Shown: in pieces, positions 55,184-63,439 of the stretch
How the letters are laid out: every line of letters begins with the position of its first letter
Numbering within the stretch: the stretch's first letter is position 1
Assembly: GCF_000710035.2 (NCBI RefSeq)
Contig: NZ_JMJJ01000005.1
Location: 620,001-684,000 of the forward strand
DNA length: 64,000 bases
Direction: 5' to 3'
Source: Pantoea ananatis LMG 2665
Lineage (GTDB): Bacteria > Pseudomonadota > Gammaproteobacteria > Enterobacterales > Enterobacteriaceae
Notes under the pieces: generated by a model
The model's input: only the letters and a program-made list of their open reading frames with translations
What the model was told of the DNA's origin: nothing
Databases searched by the model: none
Program-made: the position numbers and the translations under genes

Positions 55184-55390
55184 TTAAATGGATTCGTTTC
55201 GTGATTTAGCAATTAACACATCAATCCATTCATCAATTTCACCCTCAATAAATGCCACCGCACGAGAGCCAATCTTGATAGGTTGAGGAAACTGCTTTTG
55301 ATTGATCAACTCGTAGATCCAAGAACGGCTAAAACCAGTCCTCTCAATCACAGCAGGTAAACGCATTAGTTTCGTATTTTGTGTTTTCAT
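55184..55390 (-). CDS. AlpA-family phage/island transcriptional regulator
   Basis: 68 residues with the AlpA MerR-like helix-turn-helix (RTGFSRSWIYELINQKQFPQPIKIGSRAV given here as RTGFSRSWIYEL and FPQPIKIG) and the tail VAFIEGEIDEWI. AGGAGAG precedes ATG. AlpA proteins of P4-like elements and cryptic prophages activate the integrase or excision genes, so this is probably the control gene for excision of the proL island, acting on the integrase at its other end. Confidence 0.88.
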   Translation of the reverse strand: MKTQNTKLMRLPAVIERTGFSRSWIYELINQKQFPQPIKIGSRAVAFIEGEIDEWIDVLIAKSRNESI

Positions 55391-55489
55391 GTTGCTCTCC
55401 TCGGTGCAGTTTCGACGAGAGCAAATGTAAGGGAGATATGGAGAGGAGGGTTAGTGCGACTCAAGACAACAGAACCGCTGAAGGATAGG

Positions 55490-56344
55490 TCAGTTAGAAT
55501 CCGAGAGTTTCATAACCTCCGAAACTCTCATGTTTTTCAGGTGTAGGTTTCGATTTATGAAGAAGTTGAACTGCCTAATGAAATCTATGGTCGCGGCTTT
55601 CATCGCAAGGGGTCTGTCTGCGTCTTTGATATGGTAGTGCAGACGAATAACTGCCTCATCATCTTCGTCTGTGTACAAAAGTCTCGACAGCCTGTCGTCT
55701 GAAAGGCGTAGGTCATTCATTTTTGCCCACAGAAGCACGTCGAGCATAGCGATTAGCCTATAGGTGATAATCTTCTTTATCGTCCCGTAGCCGAAGCGCA
55801 CAGCTCTTGACTCGTCAGCTTCAATCCCCTTCACGCGTCTCCATTGCGGAAGAGCTGATTTGATAGACTCTGCAATTTCATCGTCTGTACCACTGGCAAG
55901 GTCGATTTCTAAAAGGACGGTGCTTTCACATATCGCTGACATAACCGTAGATACATATGCTTCATGGTGGGGAAGGTTTACGCAGTACTCGTCACTACCT
56001 TGCTCCCAGGAGAACAGATTGACCCGGAGACCAGTTACACTAAGTTGAGCAAGGCGGCTTATGTCTGTAATGAAGATATGCGGTGGGCTTTGAAGAGTTT
56101 GATCATCTTGCATGTAGTTAAGCTGTTCGGGCTCGAAGAGGAAAGGCTTCCCATTGAAGATCTGTCTCATGTATCCACCAAGACCGACCTTTTCCTCTTC
56201 AGTCGGCCATGGCTTAAAAAGAAGGGCTCTTGCCCATAACTCGTGGTATAGCGCATTGAGCGTTGTATCTTCAAAACTTTTATAGTTTTCTATTTTCAGC
56301 CAAGCTTTAACTGCTCTTGTATCCTCAGCAGACCAATTTTTCAT
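55490..56344 (-). CDS. DUF6387-family protein
   Basis: 284 residues from ATG 56344 (AGGAAA upstream); the extension to 56377 has no site. The start MKNWSAEDTRAVKAWLKIENY and the phrase ALYHELWARALLF match what I recall of DUF6387, a family found in enterobacterial islands next to AlpA and integrase genes. Soluble, function unknown. It is divergent from the DUF4062 gene. Confidence 0.7.
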   Translation of the reverse strand: MKNWSAEDTRAVKAWLKIENYKSFEDTTLNALYHELWARALLFKPWPTEEEKVGLGGYMRQIFNGKPFLFEPEQLNYMQDDQTLQSPPHIFITDISRLAQLSVTGLRVNLFSWEQGSDEYCVNLPHHEAYVSTVMSAICESTVLLEIDLASGTDDEIAESIKSALPQWRRVKGIEADESRAVRFGYGTIKKIITYRLIAMLDVLLWAKMNDLRLSDDRLSRLLYTDEDDEAVIRLHYHIKDADRPLAMKAATIDFIRQFNFFINRNLHLKNMRVSEVMKLSDSN

Positions 56345-56422
56345 AATTTTCCTATTTGGTAACAAAGGTCGACTCACGATTAATGCCTATACTTATTAAT
56401 AACCTGTCTGCTGAGAATTCAT

Positions 56423-57547
56423 ATGAATATTTTCATAAGTTCGTTGATATCGGGTTTTGAAGATAAAAGAAAAGCTGTCAAGGATGCCGTTTGTGTTCTT
56501 GGGCATAAACCACTTATGGCAGAGGATTTTGGGGCTAGAGCAAATTCGCCACAAATCACTTGTCTTAACGGTGTTCGTGAATCTGACGCTGTAATTTTGA
56601 TTTTAGGCTCTCGATATGGAGCGATACAACAGTCAGGCTTGTCAGCAACCCACGAGGAAATCATCGAAGCTCGTAATACCAAGCCATTGATTATCTTCAT
56701 TGAAAGTGAAATCAGCGAAGCGGAACCTGAACAGGATAAACTGATAAAGGAAGTAAGTACTTGGGAAAAAGGCTTTTTTAGAGGGGAATTTTCTTCAGCT
56801 GAAGATCTAAAAGCTAAAGCTCTTAAAGCAATTCATGACCTTGTACTTGCCCGTGCAGTAGCACCTCTTGATCCTGTGGGCCTTAAAACTAGAGCAGTTG
56901 AGAATCTGCCGCGCAGTAACCAAACTTTTTCACAAAGCGCAATCAATCTGGATATCTCAATTGCTGCCGGCCCTGATTCAACCATTATCCGTCCTGCTCA
57001 AATGGACTCTAAAGAGCTTGAGGATAAGTTATCAAAAGAAGCTCTTTTCGGCAGGCATGCTATCTTCGACAAGCAATTTGGCACAAATGTATCGCTTGAA
57101 AATGGAGCGATGTGTATATGTCAGACGCTAAACCGGGATCTTAAGAATCTTGTAAAGCTACATTCTAATGGCGATCTACTGATCTCATTACCTTTGGCTT
57201 CACCTTCAGGAGGCCTTCCCGCCATCATCGAAGAACAGGTAACTGAGCAGCTCTCAAAAGCTTTAGATTATGCTTTATGGATCTACTCTGACATCGATCC
57301 TACACAACGATTAACTCATCTCGTGCCTGCACTAAGCATATCAGGTGGCTCCTCAGCCTCATGGAAAACTCAGGCTGAGTACATGGCTAGTCCCAATACT
57401 ATGTATTCATCATTCTCGATGGGACAAGATAAAGCTCCAGTCTTCTTGAACCCAGCTCATGTTGGAAGACAGGCATTTACCTTAGATAAGCTTTTATATG
57501 TCGAAGATTTCATAGCCCTCTTACGTCGACAATGGAAAAGTAAGTAA
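56423..57547 (+). CDS. DUF4062-domain protein
   Basis: 374 residues. The N-terminal 95 or so form a DUF4062 fold (MNIFISSLISGFEDKRKAV; ADFGARANSP-like region; SDAVILILGSRYGAI), related to TIR/SIR2-like nucleotide-binding sensors and often found on defence proteins. The rest has no recognised domain. It is the last gene before attR, pointing to it, and divergent from DUF6387. A defence role is plausible by context only. Confidence 0.75.
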   Translation: MNIFISSLISGFEDKRKAVKDAVCVLGHKPLMAEDFGARANSPQITCLNGVRESDAVILILGSRYGAIQQSGLSATHEEIIEARNTKPLIIFIESEISEAEPEQDKLIKEVSTWEKGFFRGEFSSAEDLKAKALKAIHDLVLARAVAPLDPVGLKTRAVENLPRSNQTFSQSAINLDISIAAGPDSTIIRPAQMDSKELEDKLSKEALFGRHAIFDKQFGTNVSLENGAMCICQTLNRDLKNLVKLHSNGDLLISLPLASPSGGLPAIIEEQVTEQLSKALDYALWIYSDIDPTQRLTHLVPALSISGGSSASWKTQAEYMASPNTMYSSFSMGQDKAPVFLNPAHVGRQAFTLDKLLYVEDFIALLRRQWKSK

Positions 57548-57641
57548 TTTTCATAAGCACATGTTTTAGGCATATGCATAGGCATATTTAACATATATAT
57601 CAGTTTTAAATACCTTTAAATGCATAATGTTAGTTTAACTT

Positions 57642-57673
57642 TTCAAATCCTCTCGTGCCGACCAAATTATCCC
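57642..57673 (+). repeat. attR: 32-bp copy of the proL 3' end
   Basis: Exact repeat of 23061-23092, including the tRNA T-arm end, acceptor strand and CCA. It marks the right edge of the island: excision would join it to attL and restore proL next to its own terminator. Confidence 0.93.
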
Positions 57674-57675
57674 TT

Positions 57676-57704
57676 AAAAAACCAACCTTTACGGTTGGTT
57701 TTTT
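57676..57704 (+). terminator. displaced proL terminator
   Basis: AAAAAACCAACC/GGTTGGTTTTTT hairpin with T tail, 3 bp after attR. At the left edge the tRNA is not followed by such a hairpin, so this is the original end of the proL transcript, separated from the gene by the island. Confidence 0.85.
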
Positions 57705-58051
57705 ATTGCCTGCGATTGGTGAGGGTAAAACAATGGTAAAAACAGCCATCATTTTGCTGTGATCAGATAGCAGAAGCGCGTGGCATGAGACAACGCCGCT
57801 TCGCACATCATCGTCCAGTACATTTCTGCCCTCGTGCCCCAAAAACGTCCCACGCCCGCACCCAGAAAAAGCGCAGGCTCTAGCGTCAAGATGCCAAACG
57901 GCGTCAACGTCTTTGCCGCAAACGGACCGCGCTTTGTCATTGAAAACAGCGTCATGACAAATTCCCTGCGATATCTACAGGACCATCGGTTTACTGCTAC
58001 GTATCTTGTTATCGTAACCTCAGGATGCCGGAGAGGATCTCAAACGCGAGA
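57705..58051. other. backbone gap right of the island
   Basis: About 350 bases between the proL terminator and the DUF2891 gene. They hold the doubtful small ORF at 57749-57955; nothing else can be supported. Confidence 0.35.
57749..57955 (-). CDS. possible small hydrophobic protein
   Basis: 68 residues, MTLFSMTKRGPFAAKT at the start, with a hydrophobic middle (FGILTLEPALFLGAGVG) and a C-terminal helix. GC and codon use look like the backbone rather than the island. I see no good ribosome site and recognise no family, so it may be a chance frame. Confidence 0.3.
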   Translation of the reverse strand: MTLFSMTKRGPFAAKTLTPFGILTLEPALFLGAGVGRFWGTRAEMYWTMMCEAALSHATRFCYLITAK

Positions 58052-59080
58052 TCACGTTTGATGATGAGCCTGGCCGTCAACAGGCGACGCCAAAGCAAGC
58101 AGTGCAAAGCTGGCAAGCCAGTGGCCGCCGCTGTAATGGCTGCCCACCACGTGAGGGAGACTGGCTGTCAGATGCCGTTCGGCTGCGGCCTGAAGCAACG
58201 AGACAGCGGGATGAGCGTTTGGCAATGCAACAGCAAGATGCCTAAAGCACCAGGCTCTGCTGAGATTCAATCCGTCAAGATGTGTGATGGTGGGATCGGT
58301 ACGATCGCTGACCTCTGCAGGCTGCATCAGCGCGGTCTTACTGGCGATATCAGGTAGAAATGCATCGAACCAGTTGGCGAAGTTAACGGTGACTTTACTC
58401 ATTAACATGGCTTCCGTTAATGCACCAGAAAGGTATTCGTCCCCACCGGGTTCATAATGTGCTGGATAATCAGTGTCCTCGCGGTAAAAACGTTCTGCGA
58501 CATTAACGATGACGTTTTCCAGCAAGCTGTCCTCTAAAGTGCGTGCGTAATCCAGTGCTAACATCAGCGCGAAGGCAGAATTGGTATGGGTCCCGACCCG
58601 AATAGCGTAGGTCAGCTTACTGAAGTAGTCGATAAAGCGACTGCGAATGTCCTGCGTCAGTGGCTCAAGCCTCTGATACCACTGCGCAGCCTGCGGCAAG
58701 GCAGATTTTTTCAGCTCCCCGGATAAGCCAAGCAACCATGCATAACCGTAAGGACGTTCGAACGCCGTGCGAAACGGTACGGTAAAATAAGCACGTTCCT
58801 GCGCGATATTTTCTTCAGTAAAATGCGCATGAAAAACAGCAATGATTTCATCACGGCATGACAACGTGGGATAAAGGCTCAGGGCACGGAGCAACAGCCA
58901 GTAACCGTGTACCGCAGAGTGCCAGTCGTAGCAGCCATAGAAAACCGGATGCAGTACACGTGGCGACAAGGCATCACTGTCATCAAGCATTAAGTGTACA
59001 AGATGACTGGGATATTCCTGGCGCAAATAGGTTAATGGCATCCGGGCAAATGCATCAGTCCAGGATGGCGTTAATTTCAT
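58052..59080 (-). CDS. DUF2891-family protein
   Basis: 342 residues. Of three consecutive ATGs (59086, 59083, 59080) the third is best spaced from AAGGA. The signature HPVFYGCYDWHSAVHGYW (about 46-63) and the late phrases EPGGDEYLSGALTEA and HYSGGHWLASFALLAL are those of DUF2891, an alpha/alpha-barrel-like family with His, Asp and Trp residues that look like an active site; no reaction is known to me. Last gene of the ABC transporter-thioredoxin-TldE-TldD operon; its start overlaps the stop of the short frame upstream. Confidence 0.85.
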   Translation of the reverse strand: MKLTPSWTDAFARMPLTYLRQEYPSHLVHLMLDDSDALSPRVLHPVFYGCYDWHSAVHGYWLLLRALSLYPTLSCRDEIIAVFHAHFTEENIAQERAYFTVPFRTAFERPYGYAWLLGLSGELKKSALPQAAQWYQRLEPLTQDIRSRFIDYFSKLTYAIRVGTHTNSAFALMLALDYARTLEDSLLENVIVNVAERFYREDTDYPAHYEPGGDEYLSGALTEAMLMSKVTVNFANWFDAFLPDIASKTALMQPAEVSDRTDPTITHLDGLNLSRAWCFRHLAVALPNAHPAVSLLQAAAERHLTASLPHVVGSHYSGGHWLASFALLALASPVDGQAHHQT

Positions 59081-59082
59081 CA

Positions 59083-59277
59083 TCATTCCTTACCCGAGAA
59101 AGCGTTAACCGTCTCAAGATTCCCCTTACCGCCAGTCAGTGACGGCAGGTTCATTTTTGGCTTAAAACACATGATCGCTGCGGGCTCTGGCGCGTCCGCA
59201 GCGCGCGCAAACGCTGGCATCGACATTTGAACAGCGGTCAGCCCACCCGTAGCGTCCGTCAAAGCGACAAGCGCCAC
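59083..59277 (-). CDS. unannotated short ORF in the TldD-DUF2891 gap (possible peptide substrate)
   Basis: The only long gap (about 220 bp) in an otherwise packed operon keeps one frame open to 59325. A GTG at 59277 would give 64 residues; TTG 59325 gives 80, ATG 59226 gives 47. No start has a clear ribosome site, but the stop TGA overlaps the ATG run of DUF2891, as in coupled genes. The C-terminal part (FKPKMNLPSLTGGKGNL, then ETVNAFSGKE) is polar with Gly pairs. TldD/TldE peptidases trim modified peptides such as microcin B17, so this could encode the substrate. Speculative. Confidence 0.35.
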   Translation of the reverse strand: MALVALTDATGGLTAVQMSMPAFARAADAPEPAAIMCFKPKMNLPSLTGGKGNLETVNAFSGKE

Positions 59278-59302
59278 AGACCGGTTTCGTCGGATGATGA
59301 CC

Positions 59303-60760
59303 TCATCGCTGGCGCGTGCCGCCAACGATGAGGTTATCCACTTTAAGCGTCGGTTGCCCTACGCCCACTGGAACATTTTGTCCCGATTTCCCGCAGGTGG
59401 CGACGCCACGATCCAGGGCCAGATCGTTGCCAACCATGCTGATCTGCTGCAGCGTTTCCGGTCCCTTTCCGGTCAGCGTGGCGCCTTTAACCGGTGTTGT
59501 AATTTTGCCGTCTTCGATCAGGTAGGCCAGCGCGCTTTGAAAGCTGTATTGGCCACTGACGATATCCACCTGTCCGCTGCCCAGGTTAGCCAGATATAAT
59601 CCACGTTTAACAGACGCAATGATCTCCTCAGGTTCATACTGGCCATTACGCATAAAGGTGTTTGTCATGCGCGGCATAGGAAGATACGCGTAGGACTGAC
59701 GTCGGCCATTGCCAGTGGGGGGAAGTTTCATCAGACGGGCACTCAGGCTGTCGTGCATATAACCTTGCAGAATACCGTCTTCAATCAATGAGGTGCACTG
59801 CGTCGGGTGCCCCTCATCATCTGTATTGAGCGAACCCCGGCGCCCCTGTAGCGTGCCGTCATCGACGATATTCACCCCAGGTGGTGCAACTCTCTCTCCG
59901 ATGCGCCCTGCGTAAACTGAGGTACCCAGCCGGTTATAGTCACCTTCAAAGCCATGCCCCATCGCTTCATGCAACAACATGCCGGGCCATCCGGCGGCAA
60001 TGACAACAGGCATTCCGCCGGACGGGGCCGCAACCGCCTCTAAATTTATCAGTGCTGAATCCACCATCGTGCGTAAAGTCTGTTGCAGCACCTGATCGTT
60101 GAACATGTTGAAATCGCCGCGCCCACCTATGCCGGTCGTGGCCGACTCACGGACGCCCCGCTGCTCGACGATGACGCTGACCTGCAACAGCAGCATCGGA
60201 CGAATATCTGCAGCCTGATAAAAATCATGGCGCAGGACATAGTTAACCGAATGGGACAATCGAAGGCTGGCCGTGACCTGAATCACCCGTGGGTCAAGCG
60301 CACGAGTCATTTGGTTGATTTTTTCGAGCAGACTGATTTTCTCTGCCGCCTCCCATGCCACTAAGGGATCGCGGGAGCCGATATGCGTTGACTCGGGCCG
60401 GGCTTTAACAGGTTCAGGCAGGGCGAGACAGCAATGCTTAGCGATGGTCCGCACCGATCGCGCGGCTTCGCGCAAATGTTTGAGATCAAGATGCTGAGAA
60501 TAAGCGAAGGCGGTCTGATCGTACTCTACCGCACGCAGGCCGAACCCCTGATCGACATCAAACGATCCAAAGTTCACCACGCCATTTTCCATTGCCCAAC
60601 TTTCATGGCGAAGACTCTGCACATATAAATCGGCGTAATCGACCCGATGGACGAGAATCCGTCCCATGATGTCCTGTAGCAGGGCATCGCTCAGGCCGTA
60701 GGGTTCCAGCAATTGCTGTTTGGCCTGTACCAGGCGAGTGGTTGTGCCTGTTTGACTCAT
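59303..60760 (-). CDS. TldD-like zinc metallopeptidase subunit
   Basis: 485 residues after AAGGAG. The zinc motif HEAMGHGFEGD (HExxxH, about residues 269-279) is intact, and the family phrases VDDGTLQGRRGSLNTDDEG and MTNTFMRNG are present. TldD forms a heterodimer with TldE (PmbA); the pair cleaves unfolded peptides inside a closed chamber, including the microcin B17 leader and CcdA. The housekeeping tldD of enterobacteria lies elsewhere, so this is probably a specialised paralogue. 17 bp after the TldE-like gene. Confidence 0.9.
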   Translation of the reverse strand: MSQTGTTTRLVQAKQQLLEPYGLSDALLQDIMGRILVHRVDYADLYVQSLRHESWAMENGVVNFGSFDVDQGFGLRAVEYDQTAFAYSQHLDLKHLREAARSVRTIAKHCCLALPEPVKARPESTHIGSRDPLVAWEAAEKISLLEKINQMTRALDPRVIQVTASLRLSHSVNYVLRHDFYQAADIRPMLLLQVSVIVEQRGVRESATTGIGGRGDFNMFNDQVLQQTLRTMVDSALINLEAVAAPSGGMPVVIAAGWPGMLLHEAMGHGFEGDYNRLGTSVYAGRIGERVAPPGVNIVDDGTLQGRRGSLNTDDEGHPTQCTSLIEDGILQGYMHDSLSARLMKLPPTGNGRRQSYAYLPMPRMTNTFMRNGQYEPEEIIASVKRGLYLANLGSGQVDIVSGQYSFQSALAYLIEDGKITTPVKGATLTGKGPETLQQISMVGNDLALDRGVATCGKSGQNVPVGVGQPTLKVDNLIVGGTRQR

Positions 60761-60777
60761 AGTAAAACTCCTTTGGC

Positions 60778-62127
60778 TCAGCGTCCTGCCACCTGAAGGT
60801 TATCAATTAATACAGACCCGGAAGTCAGTGCGCCCTGGGTTATCACGTCAGTCCCGATAGCCACAATGTTGCGGAACATTTCGGCCAGGTTACCCGCCAC
60901 CGTAACGCCATCAACGGCGTACCGTATTTGCCCGCCTTCAGCCCAAAAACCCCGCAGGCTTCGCGAGTAATCACCGTTAATCAACCGTGGCCCGCCGCCG
61001 CTGAAACTGGTCACGATCAGCCCGGTATGAAGTTTTTTTACCATCGCGTCGAAATCATCGCCCTTCTGCGTCAGGCTGCTGGTCAGAGACAGGTTTCCCG
61101 GCCCCCATCCATTCCCGGTCGGAGCCATATCAAGATGGCGCGCGGCATAAGCCGAGAGGAAAAAACCCGCCAGAATCCCCTGATTAACGATCTTGCGGGT
61201 TGTGCCGCCGATACCGTCGCCGTCGAATGACCGGCTGGCGAGCCCCTGCGGCGCGAAGGGATCTTCAGTGACGCTGACGTGGTCGCTGAAAACCGTCTCG
61301 CCCAGTCTGTCAGCGAGGAAGCTGTTACGGTGATACAGCACGCTACCGCTGGTCGCCTGAACCAGATGGTCAAGCAAAGACAGCGCACATTTAGCGTCAA
61401 ACAAGACCGGACAGCGCTGGCTGCCCTGAAGCGGGGCAGTATCCAGCGCCGCTATCGCGCCATTTCCAGCCCAGCGTCCAATCTCTTCCGGTGCCATGAG
61501 TGACTGGGCGTGGCGGGCAACCGAGAAATGGAAATCCAGCAGGCTGCGATTCTGCTTACGGGCCAGCGCGCGGGCTGCCATCATGTGATTGCTCTGGCGT
61601 TCGCTGCAGCTAAATCCATGACTGTTCATGATGAAGCAGTCCGAGTGCCCGGTGTGCACGGTAACACCGTCGCTAATGACGTCGTCACCCGCTGAAACAA
61701 TCCCGGCCTCTATGCGCTGTGCCAGTGCTGTCGCATCGGCTTCGTCGAGGTTCCAGGGATGCCAGAGGTCCAGTTCGTCCGATGCACGGCAAAGAAAGCG
61801 TGCCTCCGCCAGTCCGGCGAAACGATCTTCGCCGGTGTAACCTGCAATACGGCATGCGGCCTGCACCGTTTCACGCAGGCTTGCAGACGAATAGTTCGTT
61901 GAGCTGGTCGTTCCCTGATGATGACCTCGGTAAACGGTGAGAAACAGGCTGGATTGACTGGCGCGGGTGCGCGTTTTTAACCGGCCCTGACGCATTTCAA
62001 GTAGCAGTCCTGTGCTTTCGTTAAACATCACCTGCGCATCGGAAGCCCCTTCCTGCAAGGCCATCCTGATAACGCTGTCAGCCAGGTCCGACAGCTGAAC
62101 CCGGCTGTGCGCCAACGTATTTGCCAT
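60778..62127 (-). CDS. TldE/PmbA-like peptidase partner subunit
   Basis: 449 residues from ATG 62127, chosen because AGGGGG lies 6 bp upstream; the frame extends to 62151. PmbA-family sequence: SDAQVMFNESTGLLLEMRQG near the start, and late TGNGWGPGNLSLTSS and GFWAEGGQIRYAVDGV. It lacks HExxxH, as expected for the non-metal subunit, and pairs with the TldD-like protein encoded next. Odd: a paralogous tldE-tldD pair beside a transporter, as expected of a peptide-maturation locus. Confidence 0.88.
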   Translation of the reverse strand: MANTLAHSRVQLSDLADSVIRMALQEGASDAQVMFNESTGLLLEMRQGRLKTRTRASQSSLFLTVYRGHHQGTTSSTNYSSASLRETVQAACRIAGYTGEDRFAGLAEARFLCRASDELDLWHPWNLDEADATALAQRIEAGIVSAGDDVISDGVTVHTGHSDCFIMNSHGFSCSERQSNHMMAARALARKQNRSLLDFHFSVARHAQSLMAPEEIGRWAGNGAIAALDTAPLQGSQRCPVLFDAKCALSLLDHLVQATSGSVLYHRNSFLADRLGETVFSDHVSVTEDPFAPQGLASRSFDGDGIGGTTRKIVNQGILAGFFLSAYAARHLDMAPTGNGWGPGNLSLTSSLTQKGDDFDAMVKKLHTGLIVTSFSGGGPRLINGDYSRSLRGFWAEGGQIRYAVDGVTVAGNLAEMFRNIVAIGTDVITQGALTSGSVLIDNLQVAGR

Positions 62128-62153
62128 AGCGGCCCCCTGTTTATGCATCATTA

Positions 62154-63410
62154 TTAAAGGTCCGGTGCCGCGGCAAGCAGGCGATTCAAAACCGTCTGCG
62201 ATGCTGTGCTTATTGGCAGCGCAAGCTGCAACAGGTTTTGATGAAGCGCGTTTTCTTTACTAATAAATTCACCATTTAGCGACTTCCATTCTTCTCTGAG
62301 CTGGGCGATCTCCCCCTGAGTGAGCTTGCCCGTCGGCGTTTGACGCTCTTTCGCCATAAACCATCCCATTCGCTTCTCTGGTGTGGCGCGATCGTCGTCG
62401 CTCCAGCCTGAGTGGATTTGCATAATGTGGAAATGCGCCCAGTTCATATTTTTCGTGATGATGTCCCACCGTTCACCGTCGGTCGTAACAGGAAACGGTG
62501 AAAGATGTTGGATCATCATGGCGACTATCTTTTCCAGCTGTCGGTCTGACGTTTGGAAGCCAGACAACAGGGAAGATGCCAGATTGCCAATATCGGCCCA
62601 GGCCTGCGGTGTCGTTTCGCGTCCGGCAAACCGGTCGGCGCACAGTGTTTGCCACTGCGCCAGTAACGCTATTAGCTCGGGCGCACGCAGATGATTATCC
62701 CAGGGGAAGAACCCATCGCTCAGCCACCACTGCATAAACGCTGGTGGCACCAGCCGGTAATCTTTACCTGCCCGTAACGCCCCAAACAGGCCTTCCACCT
62801 GTTCCACCGTGAGATATTCACAACGGTCAAGCAGGCAGCCCAGTGCAGCGGAAAGCCCGGTGATACGTTCAAATGCATTACTGTCGGGTTGATGGACCAT
62901 CGCCGCCGCAAGGGTACCTTTACCCTCGATCCAGTAGCGACTCTGGCCCGTGGTAATCTCTCGCTCGCGGGCATGTCGCAGCACACGTGCCGCAATAAAA
63001 GCGAGCAGTTCGTCATCCTCATAGAAACTGCCCCATTCCAGACTTTCGTCCTGCTGGACGTGCACTGTGGGTACCGAGATGTTGACCTGATGGTTGGCAA
63101 GCCATTCGTTGAGCTGAGCCAGAGACTGAGCGCCCACTAACCGAACCGGGTCCTGAGCCGGGTTAAACAGCAATAAGGTGGGAATGCCCCGTACGCTAAA
63201 GCGCTGCATGATGGAAGGATATTTTTCGACATCAAGTTTGGCGACCAGTAAATGTCCCGCCGTGTTACGGGCCAGCTTATCGATAATCGGCGACATCGCT
63301 CGGCAAGGCGCGCACCAGGGGGCCCAGAGATCGACGAGAACCGGTAACTGAGCATCGGCCAGAAAGACATCAAGCTCAAGATCGGTTAATTCAATGGATT
63401 TATGCGTCAT
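62154..63410 (-). CDS. thioredoxin-domain fusion protein
   Basis: 418 residues from ATG 63410 (AAGGAAA upstream); the extension to 63440 overlaps the transporter stop. Residues 1-105 or so are a thioredoxin fold with active site WCAPC (usual form WCGPC) and cis-Pro loop GIPTLLLF. The remaining 300 residues are helical with no recognised domain. No signal peptide, so cytoplasmic. In this operon it could reduce or shuffle thiols of a peptide substrate, or act as a binding scaffold. Between the ABC transporter and TldE-like genes. Confidence 0.85.
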   Translation of the reverse strand: MTHKSIELTDLELDVFLADAQLPVLVDLWAPWCAPCRAMSPIIDKLARNTAGHLLVAKLDVEKYPSIMQRFSVRGIPTLLLFNPAQDPVRLVGAQSLAQLNEWLANHQVNISVPTVHVQQDESLEWGSFYEDDELLAFIAARVLRHAREREITTGQSRYWIEGKGTLAAAMVHQPDSNAFERITGLSAALGCLLDRCEYLTVEQVEGLFGALRAGKDYRLVPPAFMQWWLSDGFFPWDNHLRAPELIALLAQWQTLCADRFAGRETTPQAWADIGNLASSLLSGFQTSDRQLEKIVAMMIQHLSPFPVTTDGERWDIITKNMNWAHFHIMQIHSGWSDDDRATPEKRMGWFMAKERQTPTGKLTQGEIAQLREEWKSLNGEFISKENALHQNLLQLALPISTASQTVLNRLLAAAPDL

Positions 63411-63439
63411 AGTGTTTCCTTTGCAAGCGTTAACGCTCA

